A stretch of 41,586 nt of DNA, from positions 1-41,586 of the forward strand of contig JAJPIB010000070.1 in the NCBI GenBank assembly GCA_021324995.1. The letters run 5' to 3'. This document shows positions 8,373 to 16,956 of this stretch, one piece after another. The DNA comes from Chlamydiia bacterium (GTDB lineage: Bacteria > Chlamydiota > Chlamydiia > Chlamydiales > Rhabdochlamydiaceae). A program made the position numbers and the translations under genes. How positions within the stretch are numbered: the first letter of the stretch is position 1; every line of letters starts with the position of its first letter. Under the pieces are notes generated by a model. That model was not told the origin of the DNA and did not search any database. It saw nothing but the letters and a program-made list of their open reading frames with translations.

Positions 8373-8398
8373 GGCTTACGCCTACCAGAGCGTAAGCC
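8373..8398 (+). terminator. Hairpin after rpoD
   Basis: GGCTTACGC (8373-8381) and GCGTAAGCC (8390-8398) form a perfect 9-bp stem with an 8-nt loop, 9 nt after the rpoD stop. There is no U-run, so it may be a weak or leaky terminator before the dinG-like gene. Confidence 0.55.
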
Positions 8399-8424
8399 GC
8401 TAATGCAATTTCCATAGGTACGCC

Positions 8425-10593
8425 GTGCAGGAAAAGAATCCGAGACAGGAACTTCTTTCGCTCATCTTTTCCAAAGACGGCCTTTTAAGCCGTTCTCTAA
8501 AAAATTTTGAAGAGCGTCCCGGTCAAAAAGAAATGGCTGAGAAAATTCTCGACGCTTACGAAGAAGATAACATCGCTCTTATCGAAGCAGGTACAGGAAC
8601 TGGGAAAAGCCTCGCATATCTCGTCCCTGCAGCATATTGGGCACTCAAGCATCATGAAAAAACAGTCATCACGACAAACACGATTGCGCTTCAAGAACAG
8701 CTTCTGCACAAAGATATCCCCTTTCTTCTCAAAACAATGGGTATCGAGCTTAAGGCGTGTCTCGTTAAAGGAATGGGAAACTACCTCTGTTTGCGCAAAC
8801 TTCGGGAATTGCAGGAACAACCTCTTCTCTTTTCCATGGAGGAGTCAAAAGAAGTCCAAGCGATTGAGCAATGGGCAGAAAAAACGGATGAAGGTTCGCG
8901 TTCCGACATTCCTTTTCAGGTGGCGCCGGGAACTTGGGAGAAGGTCGCTGCAGAGGGAGAATCGTGTAATCATGTGAAATGTCCCCACTATAAAGCATGC
9001 TTCTTTTTTAAAGCGCGTAAACAAGCAGCCGACTCGCAACTACTGATTGTGAACCACCATTTGCTCCTCGCCGATATCGAAAAAAGGCGGCGCAATCCCA
9101 TGCAGGAGTCGATCTTGCCACCTTATAAGCGTCTTGTGATCGACGAAGCGCATAATTTAGAAGATATCGCACTTGAAAGTTTTGCACAGAAGTTTGAAAG
9201 GATCGCATTTATCCGGCAACTGGCAAGGCTCTACTCCGAATCTCATCCCGAGCGCTCTCGCGCGACATTGCTCAGGCAAGAGCTATCCGTCTTATCGGTC
9301 ATTCCCCCTCGCTTGCTGCAAAAACTTGAAATTGACATCCCTGCGCAAAAGCGGGAGTGTCAGACGCAGCTCGAGCAGGCCTTTGCCGACCTTACCCATT
9401 TCTTTGAAACAGTCCTCGAGAATAACACCCCTTCTAAAGAATCGAAAAAACGCATCACAGAATTCGTTGCAGAAAATCCTTTTTGGAAAAAGGACATTGT
9501 TCCCTCTTTACTGAGGCTTTCTGAAGAAATTTTGCGTCTGTCTCAAATGGTCAAAGGTATTCTTACCGATCTCGAGGAGTTTGAAGACGCTCCCTTTTAT
9601 GAAAAATTGTCGCTGCACCTTTTAGAACTTCAAGCGGTCACTCAGAGATTAGAGCTATCGGCGACATTTCTTGATCAGTTCACACAGGATACGCCTAGAG
9701 AAAAGAGAGTGCGCTGGTACGAAAGTAACGGGGTAAATATTTCTCTTGTGGATGCATCTCTGGACATTTCCAATTTTTTAAATGAACATCTCTTTTCTCA
9801 GCAGCGCACATCCGTCTTATGCAGCGCAACAATTGCCACAGCACGTTCATTTTCTTTTTTGAAGAAACGTCTGGGACTGTACGATGAGTCGCAGAAAATG
9901 ACGGAAGAGATTTTTGAATCCCCTTTTAATTACAAAGAAAGGTCGCTGTTTGTCGTCCCCACCGATTTGCCTTTACCCTCAAGTCCAGATTTCTCGGCGA
10001 AATGCATTCAGACAATGGCAGAAGTGATCGAGGTCAGCAAAGGTAGCACATTCCTCCTTTTCACCTCCTATGAGATGTTGCAGAGTTGTTATCGAGCGCT
10101 GTCCTCTACAGATTTATCCAAACGCTATCCTTTTCTCAAACAAGGTGAGATCCCCCGCCATCTCCTACTAGAGCAATTCAAAAAGAAAGAGGGGAGCGTT
10201 TTATTTGCGACAGATTCATTTTGGGAGGGAGTGGACGTGCCCGGAGAAGCCTTGCGCTGTGTTGTCATCGCTAAGCTGCCTTTCTCAGTGCCCAGCGACC
10301 CTCTTTATGAAGCCTATGCGCAATCATTAGAGAAAGAGGGACTGGATCCTTTTTCCGATTACTCCGTGCCGCAAGCAGTGATCAAGTTTAAGCAAGGCTT
10401 CGGCCGATTGATGCGCAAAAAAGATGACCGAGGCTGCGTTGTCTGTCTCGATCATCGAATTGTCAAAAAAAGTTATGGGAAGCAATTTTTAAAAAGTCTT
10501 CCCGAGTGTAATACCTGCTTTGCTCCCAAAGCAGAGGCTCTCGCTCAAATGCGACTATTCTACGAAAGAACGAAAAAGAAGCCTCTTTCCTAA
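8425..10593 (+). CDS. dinG: DinG-family ATP-dependent DNA helicase
   Basis: 722 residues. Superfamily 2 XPD-like helicase: Walker A EAGTGTGKS at 54-62, DEAH at 240-243, helicase motif III-like SATIATARSF, and motif VI QGFGRLMR near the C-terminus. Four cysteines between motifs I and II (C122, C181, C186, C192) are placed as the iron-sulfur ligands of DinG/XPD enzymes, which open DNA 5' to 3' and clear R-loops. No N-terminal exonuclease domain is present, unlike the fused forms of Gram-positives. The start is GTG 8425, 27 nt after the rpoD hairpin. The stop TAA overlaps the minus-strand stop of the next gene by 3 nt. Confidence 0.85.
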   Translation: MQEKNPRQELLSLIFSKDGLLSRSLKNFEERPGQKEMAEKILDAYEEDNIALIEAGTGTGKSLAYLVPAAYWALKHHEKTVITTNTIALQEQLLHKDIPFLLKTMGIELKACLVKGMGNYLCLRKLRELQEQPLLFSMEESKEVQAIEQWAEKTDEGSRSDIPFQVAPGTWEKVAAEGESCNHVKCPHYKACFFFKARKQAADSQLLIVNHHLLLADIEKRRRNPMQESILPPYKRLVIDEAHNLEDIALESFAQKFERIAFIRQLARLYSESHPERSRATLLRQELSVLSVIPPRLLQKLEIDIPAQKRECQTQLEQAFADLTHFFETVLENNTPSKESKKRITEFVAENPFWKKDIVPSLLRLSEEILRLSQMVKGILTDLEEFEDAPFYEKLSLHLLELQAVTQRLELSATFLDQFTQDTPREKRVRWYESNGVNISLVDASLDISNFLNEHLFSQQRTSVLCSATIATARSFSFLKKRLGLYDESQKMTEEIFESPFNYKERSLFVVPTDLPLPSSPDFSAKCIQTMAEVIEVSKGSTFLLFTSYEMLQSCYRALSSTDLSKRYPFLKQGEIPRHLLLEQFKKKEGSVLFATDSFWEGVDVPGEALRCVVIAKLPFSVPSDPLYEAYAQSLEKEGLDPFSDYSVPQAVIKFKQGFGRLMRKKDDRGCVVCLDHRIVKKSYGKQFLKSLPECNTCFAPKAEALAQMRLFYERTKKKPLS

Positions 10594-11564
10594 AGAGCGC
10601 TTGATCCTGTTTGTGGTATTTCAGAATCAGGGGAATTATCTTCAGGAGCTGGACACAAAAAGAGTTTGCGACTGATGAAGTCAATACAGACAATCTGTGT
10701 TTCTAAAAAGTCAATGCCGATAATGGCTTCCGCCCCAAAGGGAAGTTGTGTCTCATAGAATTCACAAGGTCCTAAACAACGCCCTCCAATACTAAACTGA
10801 GTTAAACGTGGGGGATTAGCAAAGTCTACTTCACCGAACTTGGGTTCTTCGTTTGCGGGAGAAGAGGACGCTTGAATAAGGTTAAGGGAGGATCCTGTAT
10901 CCAAAAGGCATTTAATCACGCGATTATCAATGTTTGCTTCAAATTCTAAGAGATGTTCGCTAGAAAGTAGATCCGTGGAGATAAATTGTGCGAGTGAATA
11001 TCCCTTTTTTTCCAGCGTTTTCAGGCTATCGCAACAGATAGCAGCGGACTTTTGAAGATCGATAAGGAGAATCGTCCCTAAAAATGTCCACCAGCCGATC
11101 CGTGCTGTTAAGTCCGAAGGTTCAAGATTTTTGTCGGCTCTTAGACTTGCGTCGTATTCGAATTCTGGATGCGCTTCCTTTGCAGGCAAATTCCTTAAGG
11201 CGACATTTTCGATATAGAGTTTCGGTATATTAAACATTGAGGATTCATATTTTTTCCCTCTAATGCCGGTAAAAAAAACAGTTCCTCCATCGCACTTATT
11301 TGTCAGCTGTTCTAACAAATATTTAGGTAGGCTGAGAACGCCATCATATCCGGTGTCTAGTTTTGCGAGGAATGGGATTCCTTCAATTTCTGTTTGAAAA
11401 CAAGGGATGCGGCTGTTAGATTCTGTAAGTGTAAAGGAATAGAAAGAATTAGGGGGTAAAGCAGAATGGTCTTGTTCATGACAGGGCATATATAATTTAA
11501 AAACCCAGCCAGCGGCTAATGCAATAAAGCAAATAGCTAGCCCAATCTTGATCTTTTTTTTCAC
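10590..11564 (-). CDS. Membrane-anchored bilobed aspartic protease, retropepsin-like (second locus)
   Basis: 324 residues: membrane anchor (about 6-24), then two retropepsin-like lobes. Lobe 1 has FLAKLDTGYDG (D70) and ends with IGWWTFLGTILLIDL near 156-170. Lobe 2 has CLLDTGSS (D222) and ends with IIGIDFLETQIVCIDF near 281-296. Both halves keep D-T-G, so among the three paralogues in the window this is the best candidate for an active pepsin-like enzyme. It is cysteine-rich in the outer part, which fits an oxidising compartment. The GTG start lies 6 nt after the stop of the EEP-like gene, with AAGGA inside the end of that gene, so the two are translated from one message. An acidic C-terminal tail follows the second lobe. 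Confidence 0.65.
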   Translation of the reverse strand: MKKKIKIGLAICFIALAAGWVFKLYMPCHEQDHSALPPNSFYSFTLTESNSRIPCFQTEIEGIPFLAKLDTGYDGVLSLPKYLLEQLTNKCDGGTVFFTGIRGKKYESSMFNIPKLYIENVALRNLPAKEAHPEFEYDASLRADKNLEPSDLTARIGWWTFLGTILLIDLQKSAAICCDSLKTLEKKGYSLAQFISTDLLSSEHLLEFEANIDNRVIKCLLDTGSSLNLIQASSSPANEEPKFGEVDFANPPRLTQFSIGGRCLGPCEFYETQLPFGAEAIIGIDFLETQIVCIDFISRKLFLCPAPEDNSPDSEIPQTGSSAL

Positions 11565-11570
11565 TCTATT

Positions 11571-12377
11571 TTATTCCTTTTCTGTACCGACTTTCAATTC
11601 ACAATCATATCCGTCATCGTTTTTTTCTTTCGAAACTTTAGCGTTTGCATAATTCCCATTTTTATCTTTTAACTCACCTTCAAAATAGAAAGTGGGTTTG
11701 CCATGTTCTTTGCCTCCCAACTTCACATCAACTCCTACCTCAACTTTATGCTTTGATTTGTCCTTATGTTTAATAATAAGAATTTTTGGGCTTGAATTCT
11801 GTAAAGAATAGCTATTGTAAAGTATGAGAGATGGCTGGCGAACTGCAGTCTTAGGTGCCTCCTTTTGGACATTCCATTGCAGAGTCTCTGGGATATAGAC
11901 CAGATCAGCATCAATACTTTCTACAGCAGACTTTAGTTTGCTAGAATTAGTCGTACCAGTCCAGTCTTGTAAAGACTGCACAATCAGCGTCTCATGGTCA
12001 AAGTTGCGTTCAGAGGCAAATAATGACAAACTTTTCTCTAAAAAATTGGTCCTGACAGACTCATTATCAATTGCGTCTATAAGGGCTGCGTAGCACTCAT
12101 CGAGTACTTGCAGAATAGTAGACGCATCTTGAGGAAGTAAACAGTCAAAGGCATAAACAATTTTTAAGCTTTCTTTTAGCTCATGATAGGCAAGCTGGCA
12201 GGTTTCATAGTCGGCATTAATGACTAAATGAACAGTATTTTCAATGTGCGATAGTAGCTCGGATAGGCTTAGGATCTCGGATGAAAGTGAAATATCACTT
12301 ATTGTTTCCATTTCATTTGCGGGGAGGGTGCTTGAAAACATTAGAGTAATAATTCCTACAGCATAGAGTGATTTCAT
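11571..12377 (-). CDS. Exported protein related to the EEP-like protein at 1438, with internal deletion
   Basis: 268 residues from ATG 12377, chosen because AAGGAGA precedes it and a signal peptide follows directly (hydrophobic to about residue 20). Residues about 35-130 are helical. VESIDADLVYIPETL near residue 170 matches in place and pattern the DPDVVCIQD motif of the protein at 1438-2925, but the following nuclease-like core of about 190 residues is missing. The C-terminal part (about 195-268), with FEGELKDKNGNYANAKV, matches the terminal beta domain of that protein (LSGELSKDKDGNLSHKA). Gene order, EEP-like then retropepsin-like, is the same as at the first locus. No catalytic role can be claimed for this short form. 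Confidence 0.55.
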   Translation of the reverse strand: MKSLYAVGIITLMFSSTLPANEMETISDISLSSEILSLSELLSHIENTVHLVINADYETCQLAYHELKESLKIVYAFDCLLPQDASTILQVLDECYAALIDAIDNESVRTNFLEKSLSLFASERNFDHETLIVQSLQDWTGTTNSSKLKSAVESIDADLVYIPETLQWNVQKEAPKTAVRQPSLILYNSYSLQNSSPKILIIKHKDKSKHKVEVGVDVKLGGKEHGKPTFYFEGELKDKNGNYANAKVSKEKNDDGYDCELKVGTEKE

Positions 12378-12502
12378 AAAATGAGTCTCCTTACAAGATT
12401 CAAAAAAAGACTCATTATAAAGCTGTTGCATTTGGTGTCAAAAATATTTGTGTGCATCGAAAAAGTTGGTCGGTGTTAAAGTTCTCCCTTTTTAAGGAAG
12501 CC

Positions 12503-14320
12503 ATGAGAATCCTATTCCACTTATGCATTGGGCTAATCTGTCCAGCGCTATTTGCAGACAATTCTAGAGAGTTGATTATTTTGCTGGATAGCAAAGGGAT
12601 CTATGAAACGATTGGGCGTCCTGCGTACAGATACTTAATGAATAAGCTACAATCTGCTCTTGAGCAAGAGGAAGCTCCTCTGCTTATCAGTACTTCTCTT
12701 TGGGAAAACTTTTTGGAGAAAAGAATGAGTATTTCTCAAATGGCAAGGAGAGAGAAATCTGAGGAGTTAAAAACTCTTGAGACTTATGAAGCCATTAATA
12801 AAAAGCTTAATGAGGCATTTCAAGAATTTCAAGACAGAGGATTTGATCCGGTTCAAAGCAAGCAATGGATGCTTGACGTTGTCAACCAAGCATTTTATCG
12901 AAACGCTTCTAGGCATTCGATCTCTCATGAGCAAAATGTGACGCTTATGAGTTATTTGACTCGTTTTAACTCTTCAGAATGGGAAGGATATTTACATCCG
13001 AATCATTCTCTTTTACTTTTACTTCCGAAAAAGTATGAAGCGAAGAAGAAAAACCTCTCCTCCGAGCAGGTTTCTCGCAGAGATTTCCTTGGATTGCAGC
13101 TAGATCATCTTTTGCCTGTGAAGAACTTAGAAGATCCCGCTTATTATTATTTGAGGAATCCCAGAGAGCTTCTTTTAGCGGATGCGTTGTCCTATTTTTT
13201 TGTGCCAAATCGTTCCCGCTATTCTTGGAATATTTATCTTTCAGGACATGGCGGTGCTTTTTATGAGGAAAATCCTGAGCCACAAGCTTACGCGATGATT
13301 GCAGATCTTCAATTGGTAGAATTTCAAAAATTTCTCAATTTCTGTGAAAAGCAGATTTTGACAAAATCTTTATTCTATGGAACGTGCTATGGGAGTGGTA
13401 ATCACGGTCAGCTGGCTTTTGGAGATATGCCTTATTCCTATGCAATTGTCTCTGATTGTCTGGGAGATTCGGTGAGTTATACATTTGGAGAGACCCTTTC
13501 TCTGCCAAATAAATATGGAGATGAGCTCACTGCAAGCGATCTTTTGTACGATTCAAAAAATGGGTGGTCGATCGCTCTTAACTTGCATTATCAATGGGGA
13601 AAGTTTTTTGCTGATGTGGAAACCCATTCTTTTACGGGCGATCCCCTTTGCTGGCTGCAAGAGACATTTAAGACTATAAAGCCTGACTTGCTTTCTACAA
13701 CTCCAATGATTCGTCTCCCGAATGCGAAACATTTTACAACGCTCTTGTCAGAGACTCAATTGCAGATTACCGATCTTCTCTTAGAGTGGAAGTCTGAGGA
13801 AAAGACAATTGAATCGACGGAAGAAACAGATGTGGTATTGCTCGATACTTCTTTTATTCCCTATACTCTGATCTTACACAACGATAGAAAGATCCCTTCA
13901 TTGATTTCGATCCTGCCAGGGAGTAGCAGTCATTTTATCCAGTGCCTTGAGCTCAAAGCCAATCGAGGTTTTCTCAACGCTTTTTGGCCTCTCGAAAGCG
14001 ATCGCTTTGAGCGAGAGTTTTTAGTAGAGGAGCTCTCGTTTCCTTCTCTAGGATTTCCTCTTTGTGAAGAGTGGAAGATTCAAAACGAAAGAATTAAGCT
14101 TAAAAATGTGTGGGTTGTTGCAAAAGAATCTGAAATGCGCATTTTTTTGCAAACTGACGACGATTCTCCCTACATGCTTTTGATCAATAAAAATGATGCA
14201 TTCATTGAAAATGTGGGAGCAATTAAGGGCATTCATCCTCTTTCGAATGAAAGTGCACAACTTTACTTAGAAAAGTATTTGACTCGAAAAGAAGAGCTTA
14301 GGAAGAACTCTGTTAAGTAA
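12503..14320 (+). CDS. Secreted caspase-fold (clan CD) cysteine peptidase-like protein
   Basis: 605 residues from ATG 12503, chosen because AAGGAAG precedes it and a signal peptide ending near LFADN (residues 1-19) follows directly. The central part shows the two signatures of clan CD peptidases: a strand ending in His-Gly, NIYLSGHGG with H249, and a later strand ending in the nucleophile, SLFYGTCYGSG with C295. The N-terminal region is helical (about 60-200) and the C-terminal 250 residues look beta-rich with no motif recognised. It is divergent from the EEP-like/retropepsin-like pair, with 125 nt between the start codons that must hold both promoters. Substrate is unknown; export suggests the envelope, the vacuole or a host protein. 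A non-catalytic relative is possible. Confidence 0.6.
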   Translation: MRILFHLCIGLICPALFADNSRELIILLDSKGIYETIGRPAYRYLMNKLQSALEQEEAPLLISTSLWENFLEKRMSISQMARREKSEELKTLETYEAINKKLNEAFQEFQDRGFDPVQSKQWMLDVVNQAFYRNASRHSISHEQNVTLMSYLTRFNSSEWEGYLHPNHSLLLLLPKKYEAKKKNLSSEQVSRRDFLGLQLDHLLPVKNLEDPAYYYLRNPRELLLADALSYFFVPNRSRYSWNIYLSGHGGAFYEENPEPQAYAMIADLQLVEFQKFLNFCEKQILTKSLFYGTCYGSGNHGQLAFGDMPYSYAIVSDCLGDSVSYTFGETLSLPNKYGDELTASDLLYDSKNGWSIALNLHYQWGKFFADVETHSFTGDPLCWLQETFKTIKPDLLSTTPMIRLPNAKHFTTLLSETQLQITDLLLEWKSEEKTIESTEETDVVLLDTSFIPYTLILHNDRKIPSLISILPGSSSHFIQCLELKANRGFLNAFWPLESDRFEREFLVEELSFPSLGFPLCEEWKIQNERIKLKNVWVVAKESEMRIFLQTDDDSPYMLLINKNDAFIENVGAIKGIHPLSNESAQLYLEKYLTRKEELRKNSVK

Positions 14321-14339
14321 AAAGAATATCTTAAAATCT

Positions 14340-14412
14340 TGGAGTGTAGCGGGATCGAACCGCTGACCTCAACAATGCCATCGTTGCGCTCTACCAACTG
14401 AGCTAACACCCC
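14340..14412 (-). tRNA. tRNA-Ala (GGC)
   Basis: A full cloverleaf reads on the minus strand: acceptor GGGGTGT with ACACTCC, D arm GCTC/GAGC, anticodon stem CAACG/TGTTG around the loop ATGGCAT, T arm AGCGG/CCGCT around TTCGATC, discriminator A. Anticodon GGC reads GCC and GCU alanine codons. No 3' CCA is encoded. Confidence 0.95.
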
Positions 14413-14514
14413 TGAGAAGAAGTTATGGATTTTAATTTGTTCTAAGATTTTGCTCCACTGTAAAAAAAACTGTCGCGCGGATATGATCCAGTTTTTTCTT
14501 TGACAGGTTATTTT

Positions 14515-15708
14515 ATGAGTTTTTTTGAAAAAATTCCTTTGGCGCCCCCAGACCCGATTTTAGGGCTTGTTGCCGCTTTTCAAAGCGATCCTCGGGATAC
14601 GAAAGTGAACTTGGGAGTGGGTGTTTATAGGAATGAGAACTTGCAGACGAGTGTTCAGGAGTCAGTGAAGCGGGCTGAAGCATTTCTTCTGCAAGAAGAA
14701 AAAAATAAGGAATACCTTCCGATCGAGGGAGAAAAGCTCTATTTGGAGCAAATGGGGGGACTTGTCTTTGGAGAGGAACTTTGGATCGCAGAGAAACGAA
14801 GAATTGCCTGCTTTCAAACTGTTGGCGGAACGGGGGCCTTAAAAATAGGCGGCACTTTTTTAAGGGAAGAGATGAACAATGGGGTTTGGATTCCGAATCC
14901 AACATGGCCCAATCATCGAGGCGTTTTCACTCACTGTGGGTTGAAAGTAGAGGAGTATCCCTACTACGACAAACAGGGAAGCTGTTTGAATTTTGAGGGG
15001 ATGATGGATTGTTTGGGAAAACTTTCCTCGGGTTCTATTGTGCTTCTTCACCCGGCTTGCCATAATCCAACGGGGTGCGATCCTTCCGAGGAGCAATGGG
15101 AAACGCTTAGTTCGTTTTTTAAAGAAAGAAGGCTAATTCCTTTTTTTGACTTCGCTTATCAGGGGTTTGGTTGGGGTATTGAGGAAGATGCGAAAAGCCT
15201 TCGCTGCTTTTTGAAGAAGGGAATCGAAATGCTCGTTTCTGTTTCCAATGCCAAAAATTTTTCGCTTTATGGCGAACGCGCAGGCTGTCTTTTAATCATT
15301 GCTAGCGCCGAAAAAATTGCTGAGAAGATCGCGTCGCGGGTTAAGCAGATGATCCGTGTCAACTATTCCAATCCCCCAATGCATGGAGCCAAGATTGTCG
15401 CGCGCATTTTGAGCACGCCCGAGCTTCGAGGCAACTGGGAGGTGGAGCTAAACGAAATGCGCGCGCGCGTCGTGTCGATGCGGTTGCTTCTCACAGAAGA
15501 GCTTGTTTCCCGTTGTAAAAAACGCGATTTCAGTTCGATAGGAAAAGGGACAGGGATGTTTACTTTTACAGGGTTAGACAGCGCTCAGGTGGAGGCTTTG
15601 AGAGTGGAACATGGGATATATATGCCCAGTGATGGTAGAATCAATGTATGTGGTTTAAATAGAGAGAATCTCGAAGGTGTGGTGCAAGCGATTGAGTCTG
15701 TGATTTAA
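14515..15708 (+). CDS. tyrB: Aspartate/aromatic aminotransferase (class I, PLP-dependent)
   Basis: 397 residues, the usual length of AspC/TyrB. It moves an amino group between aspartate or an aromatic amino acid and 2-oxoglutarate. Recognised segments are KVNLGVGVYRNENLQTSV near the N-terminus, NPTWPNHRGVF, LLHPACHNPTGCDPS, FFDFAYQGFGWG, and the cofactor-binding lysine in SNAKNFSLYGERAG (K247). The final part, SDGRINVCGLNRENLE, is also typical. ATG 14515 fits the family's N-terminus (FEKIPLAPPDPILGL); an upstream start would add 5 residues. In Chlamydia the orthologue also precedes the MreC-like gene, as here with 9 nt between them. Confidence 0.9.
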   Translation: MSFFEKIPLAPPDPILGLVAAFQSDPRDTKVNLGVGVYRNENLQTSVQESVKRAEAFLLQEEKNKEYLPIEGEKLYLEQMGGLVFGEELWIAEKRRIACFQTVGGTGALKIGGTFLREEMNNGVWIPNPTWPNHRGVFTHCGLKVEEYPYYDKQGSCLNFEGMMDCLGKLSSGSIVLLHPACHNPTGCDPSEEQWETLSSFFKERRLIPFFDFAYQGFGWGIEEDAKSLRCFLKKGIEMLVSVSNAKNFSLYGERAGCLLIIASAEKIAEKIASRVKQMIRVNYSNPPMHGAKIVARILSTPELRGNWEVELNEMRARVVSMRLLLTEELVSRCKKRDFSSIGKGTGMFTFTGLDSAQVEALRVEHGIYMPSDGRINVCGLNRENLEGVVQAIESVI

Positions 15709-15717
15709 GGTGCAAAA

Positions 15718-16890
15718 ATGCGTAGAATCTCCTATCGACCGTATTTCCTGTTGGTTTTTTTCTTTCTGTGCTTGATGAGTTTTCCTAAGGGTGGGGCTGA
15801 GAAAATCCGTTCTGCTGTTGTATGCTCCTTTGCTCCCTGCTGGGGAGGTTTTAGTTTTCTTAAAGAAAAAACAGTTTTCCTTCTTACTCTCCCCTTGCCT
15901 TCTCATATCAAATCGTCCAGTGAGACTTTAGAAATGGAACGCCTTTCCCAAGAAAATCAACTTCTGAAATCTCAAATTGAAAATGTGCGGGAATGGCTAT
16001 TACACGATGATCGAATTCACGATCAGGCTAATCGCTATAAATCATTGACCGAAACGCCATTTAAAGAGGATCGATGGAAGGAATTTTTTAAGCGTAGAAG
16101 TCAGGAGTTATGCAAATCTTTGGACCTTCAAACTTGCTCGCTTCCAGCGACTGTAATCTTTCGCGAGCCTGCTTCTTGGAGCAGCACTTTTTGGATTGAT
16201 ATCGGTGAATCCGACAATGAAAAAGTGGGCATGAAAATTGTCGGCAAAAATAGCCCTGTTCTTTTGGCGACTTCGATTGTGGGTATCGTCGAGTACGTCG
16301 GAAGAAATCAGTCCCGAGTGCGTCTGATCACCGATTCTAGGCTTTCTCCTTCTGTAAGAGCTGTCCGAGGCGATGAGCAAAACCGTTACCTTCTCGAGCA
16401 TCTCGACTCTTTGATCTTCGCTTTAGAACTTAGGAATGATCTCTTTTCTTCAGAAGATGAATATAAAACAGCTGCACATGTCCTCTATCGCTTAAAAAGA
16501 GCGATGCTTCAGCAATCGGGCGATCACTACTTAGCCAAGGGGGAGTTAAAAGGGACGAGCAATCCTTTGTGGAGATCTCGCAGCCAAGTGTTAAAAGGAA
16601 TCGGTTTCAATTACGATTTTCCTGATGCCGAGGGACCAGCCCGAGATTTACGCTCGGGTGAACCTTACGGCGCCAAGGAGGAACCTGTTCAATTGCTGCG
16701 TCCTGGGGATTTATTGGTCACAACAGGGCTTGATGGCGTTTTTCCTCCTGGATTCCGCGTTGCAACCGTTTCTTTTGTGGAAACGCTCAAGGAAGGCGCT
16801 TCCTCTTACGAGATTGAAGCGATTCCCACAGCAGGGAATTTAGATGATTTGGCGCATGTGTTCGTTCTTCGCCCCAGCGAAGCGCGCTAA
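15718..16890 (+). CDS. mreC: Rod-shape protein MreC-like
   Basis: 390 residues: N-terminal membrane segment (about 8-24), a coiled coil (about 75-110), then the MreC beta-barrel domain. Recognisable parts are IVGIVEYVGRNQSRVRLITD and, near the end, PGDLLVTTGLDGVFPPGFRVATV. Between the two beta lobes is a long helical insert of about 100 residues that ordinary MreC proteins lack. MreC links the MreB filament with penicillin-binding proteins; in chlamydiae MreB directs septal peptidoglycan at division in place of FtsZ. It lies 9 nt behind the aminotransferase gene, the same order as in Chlamydia, and probably shares its transcript. Confidence 0.75.
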   Translation: MRRISYRPYFLLVFFFLCLMSFPKGGAEKIRSAVVCSFAPCWGGFSFLKEKTVFLLTLPLPSHIKSSSETLEMERLSQENQLLKSQIENVREWLLHDDRIHDQANRYKSLTETPFKEDRWKEFFKRRSQELCKSLDLQTCSLPATVIFREPASWSSTFWIDIGESDNEKVGMKIVGKNSPVLLATSIVGIVEYVGRNQSRVRLITDSRLSPSVRAVRGDEQNRYLLEHLDSLIFALELRNDLFSSEDEYKTAAHVLYRLKRAMLQQSGDHYLAKGELKGTSNPLWRSRSQVLKGIGFNYDFPDAEGPARDLRSGEPYGAKEEPVQLLRPGDLLVTTGLDGVFPPGFRVATVSFVETLKEGASSYEIEAIPTAGNLDDLAHVFVLRPSEAR

Positions 16891-16956
16891 TATTTTTATA
16901 TTTTTATTCGGTATAAGCTGCCAAAAAATCCTTGAAGAAAGTAAATTGTTGTTTTG

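Noticed and set aside
15460-15472. Alternating GC stretch in the aminotransferase gene as a possible Z-DNA or regulatory site
   Set aside because: It is short and explained by conserved coding sequence (arginine and alanine codons).
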